Shown in pieces: positions 32,005-42,111 of a stretch of 64,000 nt of DNA. Position 1 is the first letter of the stretch; every line of letters begins with the position of its first letter. The notes beneath the pieces are model-generated. The model worked only from the letters and a program-made list of their open reading frames with translations, was not told the DNA's origin and did not search any database. This stretch comes from Shimia_B sp038528385 (GTDB taxonomy: Bacteria; Pseudomonadota; Alphaproteobacteria; Rhodobacterales; Rhodobacteraceae): positions 1-64,000 of the forward strand of contig JBCBET010000009.1 of NCBI GenBank assembly GCA_038528385.1, given 5' to 3'. The position numbers and the translations under genes were made by a program.

Positions 32005-32697
32005 TCAGGGCGCGGGGGGCGGCGGGACGGGCAGTGCCTCGTAGAGAGCAAGGGGCAAGGGCATGATGCCCTCGAGGCCGAGCGCCCGCGCTGCCGACGC
32101 CTGCCGGATCGCCTTCGCCAGCGCCTGCCGCAGCGGTTCGACGAAATCGGGATAGGCCGTGATGAAAGGCGGCGCCGGCGTAGGCGGGGTCGTGCCGTGG
32201 GTCGCGAGGCCCTCGGGCAGACCGTGGAGACGGAGCGTGTGCGTGTCGATGAGCGCCACGTCGGCCCGCCCCGCGGCGACGGCCGCCATGGAGGCCACAT
32301 GCGCGCCCGACGCGAGCGCGGGCACGAAGCCCAGGCCCTGCGCCGCGCCCCAGCCCGACTGGGATTCCGCGCTGTTATAGGCCAGCGCCATACCCTCCGC
32401 CGGGCTCTCGCCCGCGCGGGTCACGACGGTGGAGTGGTAGTATCCAGGCTTACAGCCCGCGAGGCCGAAATCGGGGGAGGCCACGAGGTGCACCTTGCCC
32501 CGCAGCCGGTCCGCGACGGGCAGCCCGCAGGCCTGGGAAAAGAGGAGCTCGGGATGCTCCCAATCCTGCCACCGGTCACCGCTCACGGTGAGCTCTTCGG
32601 GCGCCTCGAAAGGCAGGGCGTGGCGGATATGGGCCCACAGCTCCGCATTCGCCGTGGGCGCGTCGGGCGGGGCATACATGGGCAGGCTTGCGATCAA
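32005..32697 (-). CDS. PhnD/SsuA-like substrate-binding protein without signal peptide
   Basis: 230 residues from a TTG at 32697 that follows GAGAAGG and overlaps the upstream TerB stop; an ATG at 32679 lacks a ribosome site. The fold is that of PhnD-type phosphonate/phosphite-binding proteins (VHLVASPDFGLAGCKPGYYHSTVV, YNSAESQSGWGAA, AAVAAGRADVALIDTHTLRL). There is no signal peptide and no transporter gene beside it, so a cytosolic ligand-binding role is likely. Ligand unknown. Confidence 0.75.
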   Translation of the reverse strand: MIASLPMYAPPDAPTANAELWAHIRHALPFEAPEELTVSGDRWQDWEHPELLFSQACGLPVADRLRGKVHLVASPDFGLAGCKPGYYHSTVVTRAGESPAEGMALAYNSAESQSGWGAAQGLGFVPALASGAHVASMAAVAAGRADVALIDTHTLRLHGLPEGLATHGTTPPTPAPPFITAYPDFVEPLRQALAKAIRQASAARALGLEGIMPLPLALYEALPVPPPPAP

Positions 32698-33134
32698 AGG
32701 GCCTTCTCGGCGGCCTGGCGCGCCAGCGCGCTGTCGCGGTCGTTGATGCCGAGGAGATTGGCCACGAGACGCAGGAGCGTGTTCTCCTCGTCGTCCCGCA
32801 CGCCGTCGGCGAGCACGACGGACCAGAGCGCCTCGATCACGCCCATGCGCTCCTCGTGGGGGACCGCATCCTTGATCGCCCGGGTAAAGCGCACGGTGTC
32901 CGGCGCCTCACCCTCGAGCCCCTCGGCGTCCTTCACCAGCGCCTGCGCCTCGAACGGCGACAGCCCGTAGCGCTTGGTGGCGATGGAGAGGATGCGCGCA
33001 CGCTCGTCGTCGTCATAGGCACCGTCGGACTTGGCGACGCGGACGAGGAGCGCCGTGAGCGCCAGGCGCGCGTCTCCGTCGTCCAGCGGGTCGGGCTCGG
33101 GTTGTGCGAGGCGGGTGAGGAGGTTTGCAAACAT
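32694..33134 (-). CDS. TerB-family protein 1
   Basis: 146 residues, all-helical, with the acidic TerB motifs RLALTALLVRVAKSDGAYDDDERARI and ALWSVVLADGVRDDEENTLLRLVANLLG, whose Asp/Glu positions bind divalent metal in TerB-like proteins. It overlaps the TTG of the PhnD-like gene. A second protein of the same build is encoded at 33506-33967. Despite the family name, a role in tellurite resistance is not implied. Confidence 0.85.
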   Translation of the reverse strand: MFANLLTRLAQPEPDPLDDGDARLALTALLVRVAKSDGAYDDDERARILSIATKRYGLSPFEAQALVKDAEGLEGEAPDTVRFTRAIKDAVPHEERMGVIEALWSVVLADGVRDDEENTLLRLVANLLGINDRDSALARQAAEKAL

Positions 33135-33212
33135 GGCGGTTATGTATGTCTCTGGGACCGCGAGGGCAATTCCGGCGGGGCGACGGCACCCATCGGCAGG
33201 CATGCGTGGCGC

Positions 33213-33506
33213 TCAGCCCTCGTAGCCCTCCACGATGACGAGGTCCGAGGTGGAGATCGGCTCCCGGATCGCCCGGGCCGCGCGATAGGCGTCAGAGGCG
33301 TAGCAGGCGCGCGCCGCCTCGATCGAGGGAAACTCGATCACCACCGTGCGCGGGCGCGCCGCGCCTTCCGCCACCTCCTGCCCGCCGCCGCGCACGAGAA
33401 ATCTCGCCCCGTATTCCGCGAAAGGCGCGGCATTGGCCTGCCGGTAGCGTTCGTATTCGGCCGGGTCGTCGACCGTACCATGGGCGATCCAGTATCCTTT
33501 GGGCAT
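33213..33506 (-). CDS. DUF1330 family protein
   Basis: 97 residues beginning MPKGYWIAHGTVDDPAEYERYRQA and with VVIEFPSIEAARACYASDAYRAARAIRE, the ferredoxin-like DUF1330 pattern. The ATG overlaps the TGA of the TerB-family gene upstream (TGATG). No enzymatic role is established for the family. Confidence 0.9.
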   Translation of the reverse strand: MPKGYWIAHGTVDDPAEYERYRQANAAPFAEYGARFLVRGGGQEVAEGAARPRTVVIEFPSIEAARACYASDAYRAARAIREPISTSDLVIVEGYEG

Positions 33507-33967
33507 CAGGTGCCTTTCCTGTTGGGCATGCCGGGCAGGACGCCGGCGGCAAGCACGGTGGCGCGGTTCGCGCCGATGCCGAGGATGGCGGCGACCTTGT
33601 CCACCACCTCCTCCTCGCTGCGATGGCGGAGCCCGTCGGCCAAGAGCACCTCCCAGAGGGCGACGAACATCGCCTCGCGGCCCTCCTCCGGCACCTCGCG
33701 CGCCAGAATTTCGCTCAGCTCGCGGGTCGATGGCATGGCCTCCTCGAGCTTCTCGCAGGAGGCCCGGAACTTCGCGGCCTCGAGCGCCGAGAGCCCGTTG
33801 CGCCGCGCTAGGATATAATCGATCCGCTCGAGCTCCTGGTAGAGCAGGGCGTCATCGGCCTTGGCCACGCGCACCATGAGCGCGCCGAAGGCATGCTCGG
33901 CATCCGCCTCCGGCATGGGGGTCTCGTAGGCGTCGGGTTTGAAGAGCTCGAAGAGGCGTTCGAACAT
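33506..33967 (-). CDS. TerB-family protein 2
   Basis: 153 residues. Same helical layout as TerB-family protein 1: AFGALMVRVAKADDALLYQELERIDYILA and ALWEVLLADGLRHRSEEEVVDKVAAILGI. The two N-termini also match (MFERLFELFKP against MFANLLTRLAQP), so they are paralogues separated by the DUF1330 gene. It begins three bases after the pyrG stop region on the minus strand and is probably read through from pyrG. Confidence 0.85.
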   Translation of the reverse strand: MFERLFELFKPDAYETPMPEADAEHAFGALMVRVAKADDALLYQELERIDYILARRNGLSALEAAKFRASCEKLEEAMPSTRELSEILAREVPEEGREAMFVALWEVLLADGLRHRSEEEVVDKVAAILGIGANRATVLAAGVLPGMPNRKGT

Positions 33968-33969
33968 GG

Positions 33970-35613
33970 CTAGACCAATCTGCTCGTTTCCTTCGCGGCG
34001 CGCACGAAATCCTTGAAAAGGGGGTGCGGCGCGAAGGGTTTGGATTTCAGTTCGGGGTGGAATTGCACCCCGATGAACCATGGGTGATCCTTGACCTCCA
34101 CGATCTCGGGCAGCCGGCCATCCGGCGACATGCCCGAAAAGCACAGGCCCTGCGCCTCGAGCTTCTCGCGGTACTGGATATCGACCTCGTATCGGTGGCG
34201 GTGGCGCTCTTCGATGGAGGTCTCGCCGTAGACCTCGGCCACTTTTGAGCCCCCGGTGAGAACCGCGTCGTAGGCGCCGAGGCGCATGGTGCCGCCCTTG
34301 TCGTCGGTGACCTTGCGGGAGACCTTGTGGTTGCCCTGCACCCATTCCTTGAGGTGGTAGACGACGGGCGTGAAACGCTTGGCACCCGCCTCGTGGTCAA
34401 ACTCCTCGGAGCCCGCATCGCCGAGGTCGGCGAGGTTTCGCGCTGCCTCGATGACGGCCATCTGCATGCCGAGGCAGATACCGAGATAGGGCACCTTGCG
34501 CTCGCGCGCGAATTGCGCCGCCTTGATCTTGCCTTCCGTGCCCCGCTCGCCGAAGCCGCCGGGCACCAGAATGGCGTGGAAGCCCTCGAGATGGGGCGCC
34601 GGGTCCTCCCGCTCGAAAAGCTCGGCATCGACCCATTCGACGCTCACCCTCACCCGGTTGGCCATGCCGCCATGGGTCAGTGCCTCGGCGATGGATTTGT
34701 AGGCGTCCTCCAGCTGCGTGTACTTGCCCACGATCGCCACCTTCACCTCGCCCTGGGGGTTGTAGATGCGGTCGGCCACGTCCTCCCACCGCCGGAGATC
34801 GGGGCGGGGCGCGGGCGCGATCTGGAACGCGTCGAGCACCGCCTGGTCGAGCCCCTCGCGATGGTAGGCCAGCGGCGCCTCGTAGATCGATTTCAGATCC
34901 TGCGCGGCGATCACGCTGTCGGCGCGGACATTGCAGAAAAGCGCGAGCTTCTCGCGTTCCTTGGCCGGGATCGGCCCTTCCGAGCGGCACACGAGGATAT
35001 CCGGCGCGAGCCCGATGGAGCGCAGCTCCTTCACGGAGTGCTGCGTGGGCTTCGTCTTCAGCTCTCCGGAGGCCTTGATGTAGGGCAGGAGCGTCAAGTG
35101 CATGAAGATGCACTGCCCCCTGGGCTTCTCCTGCCCGAACTGGCGGATCGCCTCGAAGAAGGGCAGCCCCTCGATGTCGCCCACCGTGCCGCCGATCTCG
35201 CAGAGCATGAAATCGACCTCGTCCTCCCCGATGGAGATGAAGTCCTTGATTTCGTTGGTGACGTGCGGGATCACCTGGATCGTCTTGCCGAGATAGTCGC
35301 CGCGGCGCTCCTTCTCGAGCACGTTGGAATAGATGCGGCCCGAGCTGACCGAGTCCGTTCCTCGCGCGGACACGCCCGTGAAGCGTTCGTAATGCCCGAG
35401 GTCGAGGTCGGTTTCCGCGCCATCGTCAGTCACGAAGACCTCGCCGTGCTCGAAGGGCGACATCGTGCCGGGATCGACGTTGAGGTACGGGTCGAGTTTC
35501 CGGAGGCGGACGGAATAGCCGCGGGCCTGCAAGAGCGCGCCCAGCGCGGCCGAGGCCAGCCCCTTGCCCAGGGATGAAACCACACCGCCCGTGATGAAAA
35601 TGAAACGTGCCAA
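33970..35613 (-). CDS. pyrG: CTP synthase
   Basis: 547 residues, the usual length. N-terminal amidoligase domain starts MARFIFITGGVVSSLGKGLASA and has LDPYLNVDPGTMSPFEHGEVFVTDDG; the C-terminal class I GATase domain has the nucleophile Cys in LGICLGMQMAVIEAARN and the HPE triad end in GVQFHPELKSKPF. It makes CTP from UTP and glutamine in the cytosol. Next upstream on the same strand is secG. Confidence 0.98.
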   Translation of the reverse strand: MARFIFITGGVVSSLGKGLASAALGALLQARGYSVRLRKLDPYLNVDPGTMSPFEHGEVFVTDDGAETDLDLGHYERFTGVSARGTDSVSSGRIYSNVLEKERRGDYLGKTIQVIPHVTNEIKDFISIGEDEVDFMLCEIGGTVGDIEGLPFFEAIRQFGQEKPRGQCIFMHLTLLPYIKASGELKTKPTQHSVKELRSIGLAPDILVCRSEGPIPAKEREKLALFCNVRADSVIAAQDLKSIYEAPLAYHREGLDQAVLDAFQIAPAPRPDLRRWEDVADRIYNPQGEVKVAIVGKYTQLEDAYKSIAEALTHGGMANRVRVSVEWVDAELFEREDPAPHLEGFHAILVPGGFGERGTEGKIKAAQFARERKVPYLGICLGMQMAVIEAARNLADLGDAGSEEFDHEAGAKRFTPVVYHLKEWVQGNHKVSRKVTDDKGGTMRLGAYDAVLTGGSKVAEVYGETSIEERHRHRYEVDIQYREKLEAQGLCFSGMSPDGRLPEIVEVKDHPWFIGVQFHPELKSKPFAPHPLFKDFVRAAKETSRLV

Positions 35614-35751
35614 CCCGGCTCTCCCGTCGTGTTCAATCTGCTCAGATGCGCAGCACCACGGGATTTAAGGGTATCAGGATTCGCTCCGCCCTGTCCATGG
35701 CCGCATGCTAGATGAAGCGCGCCGACCCGGACGCGCCCCTAGTGATAGTGG

Positions 35752-36117
35752 TTACTCGGCCACCGGAAGCAACGGCTCTTCGTCATCGAGGGAGGGCGGC
35801 AGGAGGCTGTCGCCACCAGGCACGGTGGTCTCTCCCGCCGCGGGCGGCAGGAGCGCGTCGCCCCCGTCGAGCACCGAGGACGATCCGGCATTCTGCGCCG
35901 AAATCATGGTCAGCGCGAGGGCCGCGGCCATGAAGCCCGTCCCGAGGATCCAGGTGAGCCGCGTGAGCGCGTTGCCCTGACCCCGTGCCGAGATGCCGCC
36001 ACCGCTCGCGGATCCGCCGCCCATCCCGAGACCGCCCCCTTCGGAGCGCTGCAGCAGCACTACCGCGATGAGCGCGGCCGCGAGCAACAGGAGGATGATC
36101 AGGACGACGTTTTGCAT
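35752..36117 (-). CDS. secG: Preprotein translocase subunit SecG
   Basis: 121 residues with two TM segments (1-22 and about 54-74) and the conserved LLQRSEGGGLGMGGGS and GNALTRLTWILG blocks of SecG. The C-terminal tail (DGGDALLPPAAGETTVPGGDSLLPPSLDDEEPLLPVAE) is acidic and carries three repeats of LLPP/LLPV. SecG assists the SecYE channel in the inner membrane. The 138-bp gap to pyrG has no recognisable gene. Confidence 0.95.
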   Translation of the reverse strand: MQNVVLIILLLLAAALIAVVLLQRSEGGGLGMGGGSASGGGISARGQGNALTRLTWILGTGFMAAALALTMISAQNAGSSSVLDGGDALLPPAAGETTVPGGDSLLPPSLDDEEPLLPVAE

Positions 36118-36175
36118 GGCTAAGCCTCTTGGCGGGACGCAGCGTATCTAGAAGGCCCGAGCTGCCCCCGCAACC

Positions 36176-36574
36176 CTACTCTTCCACATCGTCCACATCC
36201 GCCTGGCCCGACAGCCTGCGCCGCACGATGGACCAGCTGAGCCCGATGCCGAGCACCACCGAGACCGCGAAGATCGCGAGCCAGAGGTTGAGGGTGGGGT
36301 CCTCCAGATCCACGAGGCCGAGATCCACCGCCACCCAGATCACCGCCCCCACGAGCGCGGCCACGAGAAACATCCCGAAGCCGCCGATGGAGCGCAGCGT
36401 CGCGCGCAGGTAGATCACATATCCGATGAACAAAACGATCCCGCCCAGCGCCACGAAGGAGGTGGCTTCCAGATAGTTGTCGAGCCCGAAGCGGACGTAA
36501 TTGTAAGGCGTCGGGTTGTACGTCACCGCTAGGAGCATGAACGCGAAGAGCCAACGCATGAGGACACTCACCAT
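36176..36574 (-). CDS. Integral membrane protein (DUF6524-like)
   Basis: 132 residues from ATG 36574, with four TM segments. The start MVSVLMRWLFAFMLLAVTYNPTPYNYVRF resembles DUF6524-type proteins common in Rhodobacterales, as I remember them. The C-terminus is acidic (GQADVDDVEE). Divergent from purA. Function unknown. Confidence 0.75.
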   Translation of the reverse strand: MVSVLMRWLFAFMLLAVTYNPTPYNYVRFGLDNYLEATSFVALGGIVLFIGYVIYLRATLRSIGGFGMFLVAALVGAVIWVAVDLGLVDLEDPTLNLWLAIFAVSVVLGIGLSWSIVRRRLSGQADVDDVEE

Positions 36575-36705
36575 GGGCTCCGTTTCCATGGATGCGCGTC
36601 GTGCGTCAAGCGACGCGAGGCCCGCCACGGCCCCGGAAAGGCTTTCGCCGCCGCGCCCGTTCCGCTAGGAGGCGCGCGGTTGATCGCAGAGCAGGGGGAT
36701 GGAGC

Positions 36706-38001
<1,296 letters not shown>

Positions 38002-38009
38002 GGACGCCC

Positions 38010-38252
38010 ATGGCCCTGAGCCACAAAGCCAAGAAACGCTGGTCGCTGTTCATCCTGATCTTTGCGCTGCCCGCCTACATCGTGGTGGCGGTGACGGTCA
38101 TGAGCTATTTCCGCGTGTGGTTCGGCATGCAGCCCCCGATCTTGCTGGAACTCGCCATCTACCTGGCGCTGGGCGTGCTTTGGGCGATCCCGCTCAAGAA
38201 GGTCTTTCTCGGGGTGGGGCAGCCGGACCCCGACGCCCCGCCCGAGCGCTGA
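38010..38252 (+). CDS. DUF2842 membrane protein
   Basis: 80 residues with two TM segments (about 13-33 and 42-62), starting MALSHKAKKRWSLFILIFALPAYI and containing LGVLWAIPLKKVFLGVGQPDP, the alphaproteobacterial DUF2842 pattern. It follows purA by eight bases. Function unknown. Confidence 0.9.
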   Translation: MALSHKAKKRWSLFILIFALPAYIVVAVTVMSYFRVWFGMQPPILLELAIYLALGVLWAIPLKKVFLGVGQPDPDAPPER

Positions 38253-38313
38253 AACGCGAAACGCCCGCACGTTGGGACCGCACGGACGTTCGTTCGTGGC
38301 CTCTGTGGCGGGC

Positions 38314-41313
38314 TCAGCCGGCGGCGCGCAACTCTCGGGCCTCGGGCTGGTAGCGCGTGCTCTCCGTGATCTGGAACTGGCCGCCCCGGATCTTCTGCAG
38401 GCGCCCCTGGCGCAGCAGCGTGCCAAAGGCGCGCAGCCCGTCCTCGCGGGTGAAGCTGCCCTGGGGCATCGCCTGCTGCACGGCGCGCATCACCTGCGGA
38501 CGGGAGAAGAATTCGGCCCCCTCCACATGGGTCAGGTAGGACGCGGCGGCTTCCAGCACGTCCGGAAGACCGTCGGCACCGGCCTGTTCGGCGAAGGCGC
38601 CGAAGGCACCGGAGGCCGTTGACGCCGCCGGCGCGGCCGCGGCTTGCGTCGCGATCCGGCGCGGGCGAACGGGCTCGGCGGGCTCCGTCTGCGCGGCGTC
38701 GCCGTCGACCATGTCCACGCGTTGGGACGCGACGAGCTTCAGGGGGGCCGGGCTAGGCCGCTCCGTGCGCGCGCCGTCTTCGGAGGCGGAGGCGCGGCGG
38801 GGCCGCACCACCTCTTCGAGATCGGCGCGGTAATCGCCCTCGCGCTCGGCATCGGTGTTGCCGTCGGCCTCGCCCATGGAGCGTGCGGCCTGCTTGGCGG
38901 CCACGGCGGCCTTGAGATGCGCATAGGCTTCGCGGCGCGTGCGCGTGGCCGGTTCGTCGAGCTTGGCCGTGGCCTCGTCCATGAGGCGCGAGGCAGTGAG
39001 GTCGCTGTCGGGGAAGGCCGGTTCCGCCATAGGGGCGGACGCGGCGGCGTCCTTCGTCGCGTCCTCATACTGGGCGACCATGGCGTCATCAGCGTCCTCG
39101 GCTGCAGCGGCGTCGTGGGCCTCGGCCCGCTCCTCGGCGGCCATGGGGTCCGCGAGGGTCTCGTCCTCCGCCGGGGCCTCCGCCTCGACGGTGTCCGCCA
39201 CGAGTGTTTCCGCCTCGACGGGTTCCGCCTCAGAATCTTCCGCCTCGAATGCTTCTGCGACGGCGGGCGCGTCGCGCTCTTCTTCGGAGGCCGCATCCGC
39301 TTCGGCGGCGGCGAGTTCGGCCATCAGGTCGGCCTCGTCTTCCTCGCTGAGCGAGCTCGCGGTCGCCTCGCCAGCTTCGTCGGCGCTCTCCGCGAAGATC
39401 GACGTCGGCGCGTCACCGTCCTGATCCCAGGCATCGGCGATGGCGACTTCCTGGGTGTCCGCGTCAGCAGCCTCAGTCTCGGCGTCGGCCGCGACCTCGG
39501 CCTGGTCGTCGGAGCGCAGGGCCGCCATGGCCGCCTCGAAATCCGCGCGCTTCATCTTGATGACGCGGGGCGAGTGGGTCGATGCGACGTCCTCGGCGGT
39601 CTCGACCTCCGCGGCCTCTGCCTCGGTCTCAGCAGCCTCGGTCTCAGCAGCCTCAGTCTCTGCAGCCTCTGCCTCGGTCTCGACCTCTGCAGCTTCGGCC
39701 TCAACAGCGTCGCCTTCGTCCTCCGTGCGCCCTGCGCCGTCGTCCACCTGGCTCCGCATCCCGGAGAACGCGCTCTCGATGGTGACGGCGTCTTCGGCCA
39801 CGGTCTGTTCGGCCTCCTCGGCGTGTTCGTCTTCCATGTAGGTCTCGCGCTCCGCGTCGGCGCGTCCGGCCATGCGGCGGGCGATGCCCGCGGCGCCGGC
39901 GCCCGCCGCGGCGGAGCTCACCACCGCCTGGATGCGGCGCAGTTTCGCCGCGAGGCTGTTGGGCGCAGGCTCCTCGGGAGCTTCCTCGGCCGTGTCGCGG
40001 GCGGCGATGTCCGTGTCAGCTTCGCCTGCCTCGGCCAGTTCGGCGTCCTCGGTCTCCGCGGCAGGGCCCTCGCCCTCCTCTGCCTCGGCGGTCGCGTCGT
40101 CGAGCTCCTCCGCTTCGGTGGCGAACGCCATGTCGTCGGCGGCCTCGGCGGTGAATTCGAGGTCGTCCACCTCGGCCATGGCGCCCTCGTGCTCGCCCGC
40201 ATGGGCGGCAGTTTCGACGTCGCCGGCCTCGGAGGTGTCTTCCAGGTCTTTTGCTTCGGCGGTGACGTCGAGGTCTTCTTCCTCGGCGGTGAGGTCGAGG
40301 TCTTCTTCCCCGGCGGTGACGTCGAGGTCTTCTGCTTCGGCGGTGACGTCGAGGTCTTCTTCCTCGGCGACTGCGCCGTCCATATCCATCGGCGCGGCCT
40401 CTTCGGTCTCGTCCAGCTCTGCGGCCTCGGCGACGCCCTCAGCGCCAGCGACTTCCGTCGCATCCTCAGCGTCCGCCTCTGCATCCGCTAGCGTCTCGGC
40501 AGGGGCGGCGTCCTCGGAATCGAGCGCCTCCACCGGCGTCTGGGACTCCGCGTCCGCGTTCGCGTCCTCGACGATCGCCCCTTCGCTCTCGAGCTCGGGG
40601 TCCGCTACGACGTCGGTGAGGACCTCCTCGACCGCGTCCTCGGCAGGTGCTGCCGCGTCGTCCGAGCCGTCCGCTGCCTCGGCAGTCTCCAGCTCCTCGG
40701 GCGCCTCCTCGGCCTCCGCGGCCTCCTCGACCTCGGTCCCGGCAAGTTCCGGCACCTCGGCCGTGTCGTGCAGCGCAGCGCCTTCGGCGCTTTCGGCCTC
40801 GGTCGTCGCCGTGATATCTGCCGGAGCCTCGCTGTCGACTGCGTCTTCGGGCTCCGCGATGTCCGCAGGCGACGCGGCTGTGGCCTCCGTTTCCATAACG
40901 CCGGCCACCTCGGCCTCGGCCTCGAAGACGGCGTCTTCGCTGACCTCGGCGGATGCTGCGGCGGATGCTGCGGCGGAGGCTACCTCCGCTGCCGCCGGTG
41001 TCGGCTTGTCTTCCTCGGGGGCGGGCGCGGGTTCGGGCGCGACCTCCGCCGCCGGTGCCACGCTCGGCTTCAGAAGTACGGCGTGGCCGTCGGTGCGCGC
41101 CTGCACCCCGCGCGCGAGCTCACGCTCCGCGATCCGCGCCAGGACGTCCGCGTCCGGCTGCGGCGGCTCGGCACCGAAATAACGATCCTCTGCGGCCAGA
41201 TCGCGGAAATACTCTGCGATCGCCTTCATGGTGTCGAAGCTGTCATCGAACCCTTCGAGGGTGCACGAAAACGTCCCGTAGGACACCGTCAAAACTTTGC
41301 TGTTTCCAACCAT
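38314..41313 (-). CDS. 999-aa highly acidic, repeat-rich protein with conserved ends
   Basis: A very long frame whose product is mostly Ala, Glu, Asp, Thr and Val. Residues 1-70 look like a folded N-terminal domain (VLTVSYGTFSCTLEGFDDSFDTMKAIAEYFRDLA) and residues about 905-999 like a second one, possibly winged-helix (DVLEAAASYLTHVEGAEFFSRPQVMRAVQQ...FGTLLRQGRLQKIRGGQFQI). The middle 800 residues are predicted disordered and hold tandem repeats: EDLDVTAE-like units (about 310-360) and AAETEA-like units (about 530-575). No signal peptide is seen. Similar proteins in Rhodobacterales have, as I recall, been labelled 'CheA' or 'lipoprotein', which the sequence does not support. Function unknown. 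Confidence 0.85.
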   Translation of the reverse strand: MVGNSKVLTVSYGTFSCTLEGFDDSFDTMKAIAEYFRDLAAEDRYFGAEPPQPDADVLARIAERELARGVQARTDGHAVLLKPSVAPAAEVAPEPAPAPEEDKPTPAAAEVASAAASAAASAEVSEDAVFEAEAEVAGVMETEATAASPADIAEPEDAVDSEAPADITATTEAESAEGAALHDTAEVPELAGTEVEEAAEAEEAPEELETAEAADGSDDAAAPAEDAVEEVLTDVVADPELESEGAIVEDANADAESQTPVEALDSEDAAPAETLADAEADAEDATEVAGAEGVAEAAELDETEEAAPMDMDGAVAEEEDLDVTAEAEDLDVTAGEEDLDLTAEEEDLDVTAEAKDLEDTSEAGDVETAAHAGEHEGAMAEVDDLEFTAEAADDMAFATEAEELDDATAEAEEGEGPAAETEDAELAEAGEADTDIAARDTAEEAPEEPAPNSLAAKLRRIQAVVSSAAAGAGAAGIARRMAGRADAERETYMEDEHAEEAEQTVAEDAVTIESAFSGMRSQVDDGAGRTEDEGDAVEAEAAEVETEAEAAETEAAETEAAETEAEAAEVETAEDVASTHSPRVIKMKRADFEAAMAALRSDDQAEVAADAETEAADADTQEVAIADAWDQDGDAPTSIFAESADEAGEATASSLSEEDEADLMAELAAAEADAASEEERDAPAVAEAFEAEDSEAEPVEAETLVADTVEAEAPAEDETLADPMAAEERAEAHDAAAAEDADDAMVAQYEDATKDAAASAPMAEPAFPDSDLTASRLMDEATAKLDEPATRTRREAYAHLKAAVAAKQAARSMGEADGNTDAEREGDYRADLEEVVRPRRASASEDGARTERPSPAPLKLVASQRVDMVDGDAAQTEPAEPVRPRRIATQAAAAPAASTASGAFGAFAEQAGADGLPDVLEAAASYLTHVEGAEFFSRPQVMRAVQQAMPQGSFTREDGLRAFGTLLRQGRLQKIRGGQFQITESTRYQPEARELRAAG

Positions 41314-41460
41314 GGCGATTGCTCACTTATCTCTTTTGCCACTCGATTAAGAGGCAATTTACCAGTTCGTGCGCCGTGCAATGGACCGCAACCGGGGATT
41401 TTGTCGTGTATTTTCATGGCAGCTTTGTGGTCATCTTCCCTGATTTTATAGGATTCGCCC

Positions 41461-42111
41461 ATGTTTCGCCCCATTCAATCGCCCGGGCGCCCGGTGACGC
41501 TGGTCGGCGGGGGCGAGGCTACGGGCACGCTCCTTAACAGGGCGTTGACGCTGGCTCCGGTTCTCGTCGCCGCCGATGGCGGGGCCCGGCTCGCGCGGGA
41601 CGCCGGGCACCCCTTGCGGGCGGTGGTGGGGGATTTCGACTCGCTGGGCGATCTCGATATCGGCCCGGCCGAGCGTCTGGAGCGGCGCGACCAGAACAGC
41701 ACCGATTTCGAGAAATGCCTGGCCGCGGTGGCGGCACCGCTCTTTCTGGGGGTGGGCTTTCTCGGCGGGCGGCTCGATCACCAGCTCGCCGCGTTCTCGG
41801 CGCTCCTGAAGGAGCCGCGCCCGGTGGTGCTCTTGTCCCCGACCGAGCTCGCCTTCGTCGCGCCTGCGGAGCTTCGTCTCGATCTGCCGGAGGGGAGCGC
41901 CGTCGCGCTCTATCCCCTGCTGCCCGCGCGGCTCACCACGTCCGGGCTGCGCTATCCGCTGGAGGAGGCCCGCGTCGCGCCCGACGGGCTCACCTCCACC
42001 TCGAACACGGCGCTGGGCGGGCCGGTCACGGTGCGGGTCGATCGCCGCGCAGTATTGGTGACGCTTCCGCTTGCGGCGCTGGAGCGGGTCTGCGCCGCTC
42101 TCGCAGGATGA
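41461..42111 (+). CDS. thiN: Thiamine pyrophosphokinase
   Basis: 216 residues. The catalytic domain has ADGGARLARDAG, VVGDFDSLG and RRDQNSTDFEKCLA, the metal and thiamine site of thiamine diphosphokinases, and the C-terminal part has LTTSGLRYPLEEA and SNTALGGPVTV of the thiamine-binding domain. It makes thiamine diphosphate from thiamine and ATP. The upstream 147 bp, shared with the acidic-protein gene, is AT-rich, and TTTGTGG...TTATAG (about 41424-41451) could be its promoter. Its 3' end overlaps the convergent DMT gene by 86 bases. Confidence 0.9.
   Translation: MFRPIQSPGRPVTLVGGGEATGTLLNRALTLAPVLVAADGGARLARDAGHPLRAVVGDFDSLGDLDIGPAERLERRDQNSTDFEKCLAAVAAPLFLGVGFLGGRLDHQLAAFSALLKEPRPVVLLSPTELAFVAPAELRLDLPEGSAVALYPLLPARLTTSGLRYPLEEARVAPDGLTSTSNTALGGPVTVRVDRRAVLVTLPLAALERVCAALAG

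Noticed and set aside
32005..32697. Phosphonate transport gene phnD
   Set aside because: Fold is similar, but there is no signal peptide and no phnCE permease or ATPase genes beside it, so a transport role is not supported.
35614..35751. tRNA-Leu sometimes found beside secG
   Set aside because: No tRNA signature (T-loop, acceptor pairing) is visible in the 138-bp gap between pyrG and secG.
38644..40491. 615-codon plus-strand frame opposite the acidic protein
   Set aside because: It is the Gly/Leu/Arg-rich mirror of the GC-biased repeats; the minus-strand frame has the plausible folded ends and composition. Other long plus-strand frames at 39872-41182 are Ser/Ala-only shadows.
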